Assembly (NCBI GenBank): GCA_902774055.1
Contig: CACYGX010000025.1
Location: forward strand, 1-52,698
Direction: 5' to 3'
Origin: an uncultured Bacteroidales bacterium
Lineage (GTDB): Bacteria; Bacteroidota; Bacteroidia; Bacteroidales; Muribaculaceae
DNA: 52,698 nt
Below the pieces are notes generated by a model. That model saw only the letters and a program-made list of their open reading frames with translations, was not told the DNA's origin and did not search any database. This document shows, piece after piece, positions 17,500 to 26,344 of this stretch (position 1 is the first letter of the stretch; each line of letters opens with the position of its first letter). The translations under genes and the position numbers were made by a program.

Positions 17500-19113
17500 A
17501 TGTTAAAGAGAATCTTTCATAAATTGGGAAATTTATTGATGATGCCTTTTAGAGAGCACTTTCTCTTTTTCATAGCTTTCTTTTTTTTGGCAACGAGTCC
17601 ATATTTTTTATGGTATCAGATTTCCATGCAAATGATAGATCTATATGCTATCTTCTTGATTGCTCATAGCCTCGTTTTTTCCTACTTAATTACTTTGCTC
17701 GTCTGTCTTGTAAAGCCCGTTTTTCTACAAAAGACGATTCAGGTAATACTGCTGGCTCTCGCAGCTATATGTTTTGCCATTAATTTTTATTGCAACTTTG
17801 CCCTCAACTCCCGGTTTGATGCTGATATTGTCATGCTTATAATGGGCACTGACATTAAAGAGTCTAAAGAATTTGCATCTACTCTGCTACCCAAATGGAT
17901 TGTTCTATCAATAATTGGGGTCTTCTTGGTTTTCATCGCTTTATGGCAGATATCAAAACGCCATCAGCTCAACTTAGGAAAGAAAGCCTCATATCTGGCC
18001 TTGGGTGGGTTGTGTATCTGCGTCCTGCTTGCAGCCCGCAATTGGAAGGCGTGGGAAGACGGTCCCCTCAAACTATTTGTAGATATGACTTCAATGGAAA
18101 GCATCGATGACTTAAAATCTCACTACACACATCCAAATATTACTTTTATAGGCGAGAATCCTATATCCACCAATGTTGTTCTCATCATTGGCGAGTCTTT
18201 CACCCGGAGTCATAGTTCTCTGTATGAATATGACAAACCTACAAATCCCGAATTGAGCGCCTATAGAGATAGCTCACTTCTATTCACGTTTGACAACGTT
18301 GATGCTCCAGCTTCAAAAACATCCAACTCCATCTTATTCATGCTGAGCACATATGATAAGACTGACAAATCTTCGGATGACTCAAAAAAATGGTATGATT
18401 ACACTAGTATTGTTGAGTTGATGCAGGAATGTGGCTATGTTTGTTATTGGTTTAGCAATCAGGAAAGAGTAAATAATAGCAACTGTATTGCTCGTATTTA
18501 TGCTGATGCTTGCGACAAACAGTGGTTTTTATCAAAATCAGGTAAGGATGACTATATTTTGGTAGACTCTACATTTGAGTTGGCCAGCAATCTGATTCAT
18601 CGGGATAATAATTTCATTATCTATCACTTGATGGGTTCACATTTTGATTATAGCCAGCGCTATCCTAAGGAATTTGCTAAATTTACCGAAAAAGATTATC
18701 TCAAACAACCTCAGGGCCACCGTGCAATTCTGGCATCCTATGACAATTCTATTTTATATAATGACTACGTCGTAAGCCAGATTATCAACTTGTACAAGGA
18801 TAAAGACGCTATTATCCTGTACGTTCCCGATCACGGGCAAGTTATGTACCGCGACCCGAAATCTCCTCACTACTATGCTCACGGGAATAAAGATGACAAA
18901 GTTAGCTATGCTTTAGGAGTTGAAATTCCTTTTATGATCTTTACCACTAGGCATTACCAGAAGAATCATCCCGAAATAATGCAGCGCATCAAGGCAGGCT
19001 ATTCGCAAACCAAGTTCTGGAACAGCGATGATTTGCCCTATTTGATCATGGACTTGATTGGTGTGAAAGATGTCGATGGAGAAAACGTCAGGATCAAATC
19101 AATTCTTAATTAG
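17500..19113 (+). CDS. Phosphoethanolamine transferase-like membrane enzyme (EptA/CptA type)
   Basis: 537 residues. Four to five membrane helices fill the first 180 residues, then a sulfatase/alkaline-phosphatase-fold domain. Motifs: VVLIIGESFTRSHSSLYEYD (metal-binding Glu), APASKTSNSI (the Thr is a candidate nucleophile), and VPDHGQ near residue 445 (metal-binding Asp-His). Such enzymes add phosphoethanolamine to lipid A, core sugars or other glycans at the periplasmic face. The gene is visibly richer in A+T than its neighbours and has A+T-rich upstream DNA, suggesting transfer from another genome. It stands alone, with an operator-like palindrome before it. Confidence 0.82.
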   Translation: MLKRIFHKLGNLLMMPFREHFLFFIAFFFLATSPYFLWYQISMQMIDLYAIFLIAHSLVFSYLITLLVCLVKPVFLQKTIQVILLALAAICFAINFYCNFALNSRFDADIVMLIMGTDIKESKEFASTLLPKWIVLSIIGVFLVFIALWQISKRHQLNLGKKASYLALGGLCICVLLAARNWKAWEDGPLKLFVDMTSMESIDDLKSHYTHPNITFIGENPISTNVVLIIGESFTRSHSSLYEYDKPTNPELSAYRDSSLLFTFDNVDAPASKTSNSILFMLSTYDKTDKSSDDSKKWYDYTSIVELMQECGYVCYWFSNQERVNNSNCIARIYADACDKQWFLSKSGKDDYILVDSTFELASNLIHRDNNFIIYHLMGSHFDYSQRYPKEFAKFTEKDYLKQPQGHRAILASYDNSILYNDYVVSQIINLYKDKDAIILYVPDHGQVMYRDPKSPHYYAHGNKDDKVSYALGVEIPFMIFTTRHYQKNHPEIMQRIKAGYSQTKFWNSDDLPYLIMDLIGVKDVDGENVRIKSILN

Positions 19114-19130
19114 ATAGATTCAGATAAGGT

Positions 19131-20048
19131 TTGCGGGAGATTACTGATATAGCTGACGTGAAGCGTCGTTTCCTGGCGCACTTGACGCTGGAAAAGGGCA
19201 TGAGTGCCAACACGGCCCAGGCCTACAGCGACGACGTGGACAAACTCATTCACTTCCTCACCGATAGTGGGGTGGGGGTGGAGCGAGCCACGCCCGATGA
19301 CCTCGAGCGTTTTGTCTGCACCCTGCAGGACGTGGGCATACAGCCGCGTTCCCAGGCCCGCATCATTAGTGGTGTGAAGAGTTTCTATAAATTCTTGGGG
19401 CTGGAGGGCTATCTGGATAAAGACCCCACCGACTTGTTGCTCACGCCCAAGATAGGGCGGCATCTGCCCGAGGTACTCACTGTCGCCGAGATTGACGCGA
19501 TGATTGACTGTATCGACATGTCCAAGCCCGAAGGGCAGCGCAACCGCGCCATCATCGAGACCTTGTATGGCTGTGGCTTGCGCGTGACTGAACTGGTGAC
19601 GTTGAGGCTTTCGCAACTTTTTCTGGAAGAGCAATATGTCATCATTCAGGGCAAGGGCAACAAGCAGCGCATGGTGCCCATTTCGCCCGTTGCCATCGAG
19701 CAAATCAACCTCTACTTGGAGCAGACACGCTCCCATCAGGTCGTGAAGCGTGGCAATGAGGATATCTTGTACCTTAACCGTCGCGGTGCCATGCTCACCC
19801 GCCAGATGATTTTCCACATCGTCAAGCAGTTGTGCGAATTGGCGGGCATCCGCAAGGTCATTAGTCCCCACACCCTGCGCCACAGTTTTGCCACCCATCT
19901 ACTTGAGGGTGGCGCGAACCTGCGTGCCATCCAACAGATGCTAGGCCACGAGAGTATCACCACCACTGAGATCTACGTCCACATCGACCGCTCACGCCTG
20001 CGCGACGAGATCCTCAACCATCATCCCCGCAATCACCCCGCCCAGTGA
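19131..20048 (+). CDS. xerD: Tyrosine recombinase XerD
   Basis: 305 residues from the TTG at 19131, the first possible start after an in-frame stop; a GTG at 19158 is an alternative. XerD resolves chromosome dimers at dif with XerC. The N-terminal SAM-like core-binding domain (FLAHLTLEKGMSANTAQAY) is followed by the catalytic domain with GCGLRVTEL (Arg), QGKGNKQR (Lys), HTLRHSFATH (His-x-x-Arg), MLGHESITTT (His) and the EIYVH tyrosine. Length and motif spacing are standard. The short N-terminus before FLAHL matches XerD better than mobile-element integrases. Confidence 0.92.
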   Translation: MREITDIADVKRRFLAHLTLEKGMSANTAQAYSDDVDKLIHFLTDSGVGVERATPDDLERFVCTLQDVGIQPRSQARIISGVKSFYKFLGLEGYLDKDPTDLLLTPKIGRHLPEVLTVAEIDAMIDCIDMSKPEGQRNRAIIETLYGCGLRVTELVTLRLSQLFLEEQYVIIQGKGNKQRMVPISPVAIEQINLYLEQTRSHQVVKRGNEDILYLNRRGAMLTRQMIFHIVKQLCELAGIRKVISPHTLRHSFATHLLEGGANLRAIQQMLGHESITTTEIYVHIDRSRLRDEILNHHPRNHPAQ

Positions 20049-20118
20049 CGCTTCACCCCTACCATTTTCACTTTCTCTTAAAAACGGCTCTTTTTACTGA
20101 TAAATCAAGACTTTTTCT

Positions 20119-20126
20119 TACTTTTG
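20119..20126 (+). promoter_or_regulatory. Promoter -7 box of the CotH-dockerin gene
   Basis: TACTTTTG matches TAnnTTTG, with only a T-rich -33 region. It lies 64 bases before the ATG at 20191. Confidence 0.5.
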
Positions 20127-20190
20127 CACCGAAAAGAAAAACCAGTAAATACTTAGCATCTACTAACTGAAAACATAGAAAGGAAATCAA

Positions 20191-21804
20191 ATGAGAAAAG
20201 TGTTATTACTCTTATTGGCATTCCTCTCGGTGACTGGAATCGCCCAAGCCGATACTAATTATCCGCCCGACAACAAGAACGTGCGACTCACTTCTACCAA
20301 CCTGCCCATTGTGTGGATGACAGTGAATGGGGCAACGATTGACCGCTATGATCGCATCACGGCCCGCATGAAGATTATCCACAACGGCAACGGACAACTC
20401 AACTATGCCGATACCATTGCCCATCCGGGCCAGAAGGTAAATTACGAGGGCTATGTGGCATTGCGCTACCGCGGCAACTCCACCTTTAGCGGCAGCGACA
20501 AGAAGCCCTATTCTTTCCGTCCCTTGGACAAGCCGCTAGAGGATGGTGGCTCCAAGAAGAAAGTCGATATCTTGGGCATGGGCAAGGACAACAACTGGGC
20601 CCTGCTTGCGCCGTATTCCGACAAGAGCATGATGCGCGACATGTTGGCCTTTGAAATCTCACGTCCGTGGATGGAATACACGCCCCAGGGTCGCTATTGC
20701 GAATTGTTCCTCGATGGCACCTACTATGGCGTATATATCCTCTCTGAGGTCGTTTCTAAGGGCAAAAAACGCCTCAACCTTGATGACCCGACCGAGGAAG
20801 GTGATGGCCTCACGGGTGGCTACATCGTGGAAGTGGACCGCGATGAGTGGGGATGCTATATCTCGAAGTATCATCCGGTCAATAATGTGGGTAGCCCATA
20901 TTCCTATCAGTATATCCATTTTCAGTTCAAGTCGCCCGACGTAGATGAAATCACCTCGACACAAATGGATTATATCACAGCCCGTATCGACCAGATGGAA
21001 GACTCCTTGTGGAAATACTCGCTGGGCCGTGAACCGACTTATCGGGAACTCCTTGACGAACAGAATTTCATCGATTACCAGCTCGCCATGGAACTGGGCC
21101 ACAACGTGGACGGCTACCGCCTGAGCGGAAAGTTTTTCAAACGCCGCGACAGCGTTGATCCGCGGTTCAAGATGGTACTGTGGGACATGAACCTGGCCTA
21201 TGGCAATTCCGACTACTACAATGGTTGGAAAACCAACACGTGGATGTACAAGAACAATCCCACCCTCGATCAATATGGAGACCCGCAGTTGATTCCTTTC
21301 TGGTGGTACAAGTTGAACAAGAATCCGGAATATACCGCAGCGCTCAAGAGCCGTTGGGCTCAATATCGCCGCAGCAACCTGCGAGAAGATCGTCTGATGG
21401 CCGTCATCGATTCGTTGGCCAATGTGCTCACGATTAACGGAGCCGAAAGCCGCAACAGCCAGGCGTGGCCGCGATGGGGATGGTATGTTTGGCCCAACTA
21501 CTATGTTGCCGACAACTATGCTGATGAGGTGGCGTGGCTCAAGGATTGGCTCCTTGAACGCATCGCTTGGATGGACACCCAGCTGGGCTATGACCCGAAT
21601 GAGTTCATGCGCGGTGACGTGAACGGTGACGGCGAGGTCAATATTAGCGATGTGGCGGTCCTTATCGACTATCTGTTGACTGAAGTGGAACCAGATGGTG
21701 GACGGGAAGCCGCTGACTGTGACCAGAATGGCCAAGTGTCAATTGCTGACCTTTCGCTGTTGATTGATTACTTGTTGGCAGGCCAATGGAGATCACTGCC
21801 GTGA
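20191..21804 (+). CDS. Secreted CotH-family protein with C-terminal dockerin-like repeats
   Basis: 537 residues: signal peptide (RKVLLLLLAFLSVTGIAQA), then a CotH domain (about 60-410) with GYVALRYRGNSTF, KKPYSFRPLDK, LLAPYSDKSMMRDMLAFEIS, CELFLDGTYYGVYILSE and FKMVLWDMNLAYGN, then two dockerin-like calcium loops (RGDVNGDGEVNISDVAVLID and a degenerate second, CDQNGQVSIADLSLLIDY). CotH proteins have a protein-kinase-like fold and were first known as spore-coat kinases. In gut Bacteroidales, secreted CotH proteins are common and of unclear role. It is a single-gene unit with its own promoter and a strong terminator. Confidence 0.88.
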   Translation: MRKVLLLLLAFLSVTGIAQADTNYPPDNKNVRLTSTNLPIVWMTVNGATIDRYDRITARMKIIHNGNGQLNYADTIAHPGQKVNYEGYVALRYRGNSTFSGSDKKPYSFRPLDKPLEDGGSKKKVDILGMGKDNNWALLAPYSDKSMMRDMLAFEISRPWMEYTPQGRYCELFLDGTYYGVYILSEVVSKGKKRLNLDDPTEEGDGLTGGYIVEVDRDEWGCYISKYHPVNNVGSPYSYQYIHFQFKSPDVDEITSTQMDYITARIDQMEDSLWKYSLGREPTYRELLDEQNFIDYQLAMELGHNVDGYRLSGKFFKRRDSVDPRFKMVLWDMNLAYGNSDYYNGWKTNTWMYKNNPTLDQYGDPQLIPFWWYKLNKNPEYTAALKSRWAQYRRSNLREDRLMAVIDSLANVLTINGAESRNSQAWPRWGWYVWPNYYVADNYADEVAWLKDWLLERIAWMDTQLGYDPNEFMRGDVNGDGEVNISDVAVLIDYLLTEVEPDGGREAADCDQNGQVSIADLSLLIDYLLAGQWRSLP

Positions 21805-21840
21805 GAGGGCCCCAGCCTGGGTCTAATCTTCTGTAATCAT

Positions 21841-21878
21841 AACGCCTGTGAGGAAAAATCCCTCACAGGTGTTGTTTT
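21841..21878 (+). terminator. Rho-independent terminator after the CotH gene
   Basis: A 13-bp stem (21841-21853 with 21861-21873, AACGCCTGTGAGG; one G-T pair) with a 7-base loop is followed by GTTTT. It lies 37 bases after the stop codon. Confidence 0.85.
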
Positions 21879-21894
21879 ATGGTGATTATTGTAT

Positions 21895-21902
21895 TAATTT
21901 TG
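21895..21902 (+). promoter_or_regulatory. Promoter -7 box very close to the next start codon
   Basis: TAATTTTG matches TAnnTTTG but ends only five bases before the ATG at 21908. If used, transcription would begin at or near the start codon, giving a leaderless or nearly leaderless message. The TTG-like -33 region falls in the right arm of the preceding terminator. Confidence 0.45.
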
Positions 21903-21907
21903 CCGTA

Positions 21908-22207
21908 ATGGAACATCCCAAGTTTATCATAACCAGTGGTGGGCATTTGCGTTTAGGTATGGTGACGTTGCACCGCGACCTGCTGATGCCGCACGAGACA
22001 TGCCTGGGTGGTGGATTTTACGAGTTCGACTATGCAGGAAATATTTTGATACTCTCGGGCAAGTCTTTTGATTATGGTCCGCCTCGCTGGAGCAAGATAG
22101 AGGTTCTTCTTGTCCCTGAGGCCTACCAGGGCGTCCCCATTGTCTATCGTGATGCCTGGGGCGATGAAATCAATCTCACCAACCACTTTACTATCAGGTA
22201 TTATTGA
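21908..22207 (+). CDS. Conserved small hypothetical protein
   Basis: 99 residues from the ATG at 21908; an upstream in-frame ATG at 21848 lies inside the terminator hairpin and is rejected. No signal peptide or membrane segment. Compact, mostly beta-looking sequence (HPKFIITSGGHLRLGMVTLH, GGGFYEFDYAGNILILSGKS, FDYGPPRW). I believe similar small proteins occur across Bacteroidales, but I cannot name a function. The next gene starts 12 bases downstream, so it may share a transcript with the dehydrogenase. Confidence 0.65.
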   Translation: MEHPKFIITSGGHLRLGMVTLHRDLLMPHETCLGGGFYEFDYAGNILILSGKSFDYGPPRWSKIEVLLVPEAYQGVPIVYRDAWGDEINLTNHFTIRYY

Positions 22208-22219
22208 TTTGAGACTGCA

Positions 22220-25126
22220 ATGAAACGGTTTTTGGATGAAATAAAGTCTTTTCTGCCTAGCGACAGCGTTTACACCGATGAATTGCGTACGCTGGCATGG
22301 GGCACTGATGCGAGTTTTTACCGCTTGACGCCCCAGGTCGTTATCCGCGCCAGGGATGAGGCGGAGGTGTCAACCGTCGTCAAGATAGCCTGCAAATATG
22401 GCCTGCCGTTCACGTTCCGTGCTGCGGGCACGTCATTGTCGGGGCAGAGTGTGAGCGACAGCATCCTCATTGTGGCAGGCAAGAACTGGGAGGAATATAG
22501 TATTGCTGAAGATGCTTCAAGCATCACCTTGCAGCCGGGCATTGTGGGCGCTAGGGTCAACCAAATCCTGAAACCCCTTGGGCGCGTCTTTCCGCCCGAT
22601 CCCGCCAGTATCGGCTCGGCCATGGTGGGTGGCATTGTCGCCAACAATGCCTCGGGCATGAATTGCGGCACTCATGCCAATAGTGACCGCATGCTCTTGT
22701 CAGCCCGCCTAGTGCTCCCTGACGGCACTGTGCTCGACACGGGTGACAAGGCGAGTCGTGAGGCGTTCAAGCAGTCCCATCCTGACTTTATTGCCAAGAT
22801 TGAGTCCCTGCGTGACCGCATCCGGGCCAACCAGCCGCTGGCTGACCGCATCCGCAAGAAATACAGCATCAAGAACGTGACGGGACTGAATCTGCGGCCT
22901 TTCATCGCCTATGATGACCCGTTTGACATCATCGCCCACTGCGTGGTGGGTAGCGAGGGCACCTTGGCATTCATCAGCCAGGTGACGATGCGCACCCTGC
23001 ATGACTATCCCTGCAGGGCGTCAGCCATGCTTTACTTTTTCTCGATGAGGGAGAGTTGCGAGGCCGTAGTGGCGCTCAAGCAGTTGAAATCCAGCGATGC
23101 CGACATCACCATGAGTGAGGAAAACCTGATGGTAAAGAGTGCCGAGATGCTCGACTACTTGTCGCTGGCATCGGTCGATGACCCTGTCTTCCTGCAATAC
23201 AAGCGGGACGTGGATGCCGGTCTCATTCAGGGTGTGGAGCCAGGTGATTACCACAACCTCACCGCCATCCTCACCGAGACCAAAGCCGTCACCCCCGAGG
23301 ACTTGCAGCATCGCATCAACACCATCACCGACTGTCTGTCGCGCTTCAAGACCTATATTCCGGTCGAGTTCACTACCGACCCAGCCGTCTATGGCAAGTA
23401 TTGGGCGATTCGTTCGGGTATCTTTCCCAGTGTGGGTGGTGCACGCCCCGTGGGCACGTCGTGCCTGATCGAGGATGTCGCCTTTGCGGTCGAGGACCTG
23501 CCCGAAGCGACCGTCAAGTTGCAACGTCTTATCGCCAACCATGGTTACAAGGATGCCTGCATCTATGGTCATGCCTTTGAGGGAAATTACCATTTCATCA
23601 TCAACCAGCTCTTCAGCGACGAGAGCGAGGTGCAGCGCTATGCTGCGATGATGCGCGACGTGGCGCGCCTCGTGGTCGAGGAGTATGATGGTTCGCTCAA
23701 GGCTGAGCACGGCACGGGCCGTAATATGGCTCCGTTCGTCAAGTATGAGTGGGGCGAGGAGGCTTTTGCCGCCATGCGCGAGTTGAAAGAGATTTTTGAC
23801 CCGCACGATCTGCTCAATCCTGGCGTGATTTTCAACGATGACCCCGAGTGCTTCATCAAGCACTTCAAGCCCCTGCCCGAGATTAAGATGCAAGGACTTG
23901 ACGAGTCTATACCCATCAACAAGTGCATCGAGTGCGGTTTCTGTGAGGTGAACTGCGTGACCTGCGGCTTTACACTCTCTTCACGACAGCGCATCGTCAT
24001 CCAGCGCGAGATCTCCCATCTGCGCGAGACGGGCCGTGATCCCGAACGGCTGGCGATGCTCCTCAAGCAATACCGCTATCAGGGCGATCAGACCTGTGCT
24101 GGTGACGGCCTGTGCGCCACCTCGTGTCCCATGGGCATCAATGTCGCCGACTTGACCCACCTTGTGCGGCAACAGGCGTTGCCGCAGGGGAGTATAGGGT
24201 ACAAGACGGGCGATTTTGCCGCACGTCATTTTGCGGGCATCAAGAGCGGACTGCGCTTTGTGCTCGACACAGCGCGTTTGGGACACAATGTCCTCGGCTC
24301 CCAGGCGATGAATGGTATCGCAGGGGCCATGCACAAGGCGGGATTGCCTTTGTGGACACCCGCCATGCCTGGTAGTGCCCGTCAACCCAGGGCTGGCAGG
24401 GTAGGAGAGGGCGATCTCAAGGTCGTCTATTTCCCCTCCTGCATCAATCAGACGATGGGCCTGTCCAAGGGCGCTCCAGTAAAGAATACACTCGTCGATG
24501 AGATGGTGCAGTTGTGCAATAAGGCGGGCTACGAGGTCATCTTCCCCGAGGGCTTGGAAAAGATGTGCTGCGGCACCATTTGGGAGTCCAAGGGAATGCT
24601 CGACATTGCTGACCGTAAAACCGCCGAACTCGATGAGGCCCTCTGGCAGGCCAGCGAGCACGGCAAGTATCCAGTCGTTTGCGACCAGAGCCCATGCCTG
24701 CATCGCATGCGCAAGTGCATCAAGCGCCTCCACCTTTATGAACCCGTGGAGTTCATTTGGGATTACCTGCGTGACCGCTTGGAATTTACGCCCATCGACC
24801 GCCATGTCGCTCTGCACTTCACGTGCTCGACCCGCGAGATGGGCCTAGTGGACAAAATGACCAGCCTGGCACGCCTGTGCAGCAATAACGTTTTCTTGCC
24901 CGAGGGCGTGGGGTGCTGCGGCTTTGCGGGCGACCGGGGATGGACGTATCCCGAGGTCAACCGTTGGGCGCTTAGGAAACTGCGTCGCCAACTCGAGGCA
25001 AACCGCATTGAGATGGGCTACAGCAACAGCCGCACCTGCGAGGTCGGCCTCCAGACCAATGGCGGTATTCCTTACCAGAGCATCGTCTATCTCGTGAATG
25101 AAACGACAAAACCCAAAACTAATTAA
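22220..25126 (+). CDS. FAD/Fe-S D-2-hydroxyacid dehydrogenase (GlcD-GlcF fusion, YdiJ-like)
   Basis: 968 residues. An N-terminal PCMH-type FAD domain (about 35-230; TFRAAGTSLSGQS, GIVANNASGMNCG) is followed by the FAD-oxidase C-terminal domain (to about 530; HGTGRNMAPF). Then come two ferredoxin-type clusters (CIECGFCEVNC near 568; CAGDGLCATSCP near 625) and two CCG heterodisulfide-type domains (KMCCGTIWES near 781; GVGCCGFAGD near 898). The layout is that of D-lactate or D-2-hydroxyglutarate dehydrogenases that oxidise a D-2-hydroxyacid and pass electrons towards the quinone or an electron carrier. The exact substrate cannot be read from sequence. Confidence 0.9.
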   Translation: MKRFLDEIKSFLPSDSVYTDELRTLAWGTDASFYRLTPQVVIRARDEAEVSTVVKIACKYGLPFTFRAAGTSLSGQSVSDSILIVAGKNWEEYSIAEDASSITLQPGIVGARVNQILKPLGRVFPPDPASIGSAMVGGIVANNASGMNCGTHANSDRMLLSARLVLPDGTVLDTGDKASREAFKQSHPDFIAKIESLRDRIRANQPLADRIRKKYSIKNVTGLNLRPFIAYDDPFDIIAHCVVGSEGTLAFISQVTMRTLHDYPCRASAMLYFFSMRESCEAVVALKQLKSSDADITMSEENLMVKSAEMLDYLSLASVDDPVFLQYKRDVDAGLIQGVEPGDYHNLTAILTETKAVTPEDLQHRINTITDCLSRFKTYIPVEFTTDPAVYGKYWAIRSGIFPSVGGARPVGTSCLIEDVAFAVEDLPEATVKLQRLIANHGYKDACIYGHAFEGNYHFIINQLFSDESEVQRYAAMMRDVARLVVEEYDGSLKAEHGTGRNMAPFVKYEWGEEAFAAMRELKEIFDPHDLLNPGVIFNDDPECFIKHFKPLPEIKMQGLDESIPINKCIECGFCEVNCVTCGFTLSSRQRIVIQREISHLRETGRDPERLAMLLKQYRYQGDQTCAGDGLCATSCPMGINVADLTHLVRQQALPQGSIGYKTGDFAARHFAGIKSGLRFVLDTARLGHNVLGSQAMNGIAGAMHKAGLPLWTPAMPGSARQPRAGRVGEGDLKVVYFPSCINQTMGLSKGAPVKNTLVDEMVQLCNKAGYEVIFPEGLEKMCCGTIWESKGMLDIADRKTAELDEALWQASEHGKYPVVCDQSPCLHRMRKCIKRLHLYEPVEFIWDYLRDRLEFTPIDRHVALHFTCSTREMGLVDKMTSLARLCSNNVFLPEGVGCCGFAGDRGWTYPEVNRWALRKLRRQLEANRIEMGYSNSRTCEVGLQTNGGIPYQSIVYLVNETTKPKTN

Positions 25127-25136
25127 TGATACAATA

Positions 25137-25508
25137 ATGATTGAAGTAGGATTAACACATACCAGCCAGTTGACGGTCAACGAGGCCGTCACGGCGATTG
25201 CGATGGGCTCGGGCGACATGCCTGTTTTGGCTACGCCGGCAATGATGGCCCTCTTGGAGAATGCCGCCATGCTTGCCGTGGCCAGTCATTTGCCCGAGGG
25301 CAGCACAACCGTGGGTGGGCACATCGCCTCGTCTCACTTCAAGCCCAGCAAACTGGGCGATACCGTCACGGCGACCGCTACGGTCACCCGCGTTGACGGC
25401 AAGAAAATCGAGTTCAAGGTCGAGGCCCATTGTGGCGAAACGCTGCTGGGCGAGGGCACTCACCTGCGTTTTATCGTGGACCGAGAGAAATTCATGTCAA
25501 GACTATAA
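25137..25508 (+). CDS. Hotdog-fold thioesterase (FlK-like)
   Basis: 123 residues from the ATG at 25137, ten bases after the dehydrogenase stop; an upstream in-frame ATG overlaps that gene. Single hotdog domain with ATPAMMALLENAAMLAV (Thr and Glu of the FlK-type active site) and VGGHIASSHFKPSKLGDTV (His). Family members cleave small acyl-CoA esters. Being co-transcribed with a hydroxyacid dehydrogenase hints at clearance of an acyl-CoA related to its substrate, but that is inference. Confidence 0.8.
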   Translation: MIEVGLTHTSQLTVNEAVTAIAMGSGDMPVLATPAMMALLENAAMLAVASHLPEGSTTVGGHIASSHFKPSKLGDTVTATATVTRVDGKKIEFKVEAHCGETLLGEGTHLRFIVDREKFMSRL

Positions 25509-25521
25509 ATCACAGTTTTTT

Positions 25522-26019
25522 ATGAAAAAGATATTATCTATTATCATTCTTGCACTGGCATTGTTCACCACAGTGGCCAATGCACAGGAACAGGCACCTC
25601 TCAAGAAGGTGTATAACGAACAGATTAACCCCTTGGAGCAGATTGACCAGGCTCTGGCCCAGGCTAAGACCGAGGGCAAGTTTGTCATCTGTCAAGTGGG
25701 CGGAAACTGGTGCCCCTGGTGTCTGCGTTTTGCCGACTTTATCACCAATGACAGCACCATCAACAGCGTCATTGAGCAGAACTTTGTCTATATCCACGTG
25801 AACTATCATCCCCGCAAGGCGACCGAGTGGTCTGCGGCCATGATGAAGCGACTGAACAATCCCGAGCGCTTCGGTTTCCCCGTTTTCGTCGTGCTCGACG
25901 AGCAGGGCCATGTGCTTCACATCCAGGATTCGAGTTTCCTCGAGGAAGGCAAGGGATATAACAAGGAAAAAGTCCTGCGTTTCTTCCAGAATTGGACGCC
26001 CAAAGCCGTAAGAGAATAA
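25522..26019 (+). CDS. Exported thioredoxin-fold protein with WCPWC motif
   Basis: 165 residues with a signal peptide (KKILSIIILALALFTTVANA). The thioredoxin-like domain carries the redox motif W-C-P-W-C at about residues 63-67 (GGNWCPWCLRFADF) and the cis-proline region FGFPVFVVLDEQG. It belongs to the thioredoxin_7/DUF255-like group and probably reduces or shuffles disulfides in the periplasm. Gap of 13 bases from the thioesterase; the next gene starts one base after its stop. Confidence 0.82.
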   Translation: MKKILSIIILALALFTTVANAQEQAPLKKVYNEQINPLEQIDQALAQAKTEGKFVICQVGGNWCPWCLRFADFITNDSTINSVIEQNFVYIHVNYHPRKATEWSAAMMKRLNNPERFGFPVFVVLDEQGHVLHIQDSSFLEEGKGYNKEKVLRFFQNWTPKAVRE

Positions 26020-26020
26020 C

Positions 26021-26344
26021 ATGGCAAGCAATTCAGACTTTGTACAGTACATCGCCGACCAGTGTGCTCAAGCAGGCGAAATCAATGTCAAGAAGATGTT
26101 CGGTGATTATGGCGTCTATTGTGATGGCAAGATCATTGGACTCATCTGTGATGACTGTTTTTACCTCAAGCCCACCGAGGCCGTGCGTCCCTTGCTGCGC
26201 GTTGTGGAACTGCGTCCCCCTTACGATGGCGCCAAGGATTATTTCTTGATTGCCGATGTGGATGACCGTGACTACCTCGCCACAATCGTGCGTGAGACTT
26301 GCAAAGCGTTACCTGAACCTAAACCGAAAAAGAAGAAATCATGA
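26021..26344 (+). CDS. TfoX/Sxy N-terminal-domain protein
   Basis: 107 residues matching a lone TfoX N-terminal domain (VKKMFGDYGVYCDGKIIGLICDD, FYLKP, YDGAKDYFLI). The C-terminal TfoX domain is absent and replaced by a lysine-rich tail. Such short proteins are widespread and not shown to control competence. The stop overlaps the carbonic anhydrase start (ATGA at 26341-26344). Confidence 0.82.
   Translation: MASNSDFVQYIADQCAQAGEINVKKMFGDYGVYCDGKIIGLICDDCFYLKPTEAVRPLLRVVELRPPYDGAKDYFLIADVDDRDYLATIVRETCKALPEPKPKKKKS

Noticed and set aside
20659-23893. Long minus-strand frames opposite the CotH and dehydrogenase genes
   Set aside because: Both sense genes are complete and recognisable; the antisense translations show no domain and no promoter.
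26021-26344. TfoX-like gene as a competence regulator
   Set aside because: Only the N-terminal domain is present and no competence gene is near; a competence role is not supported.
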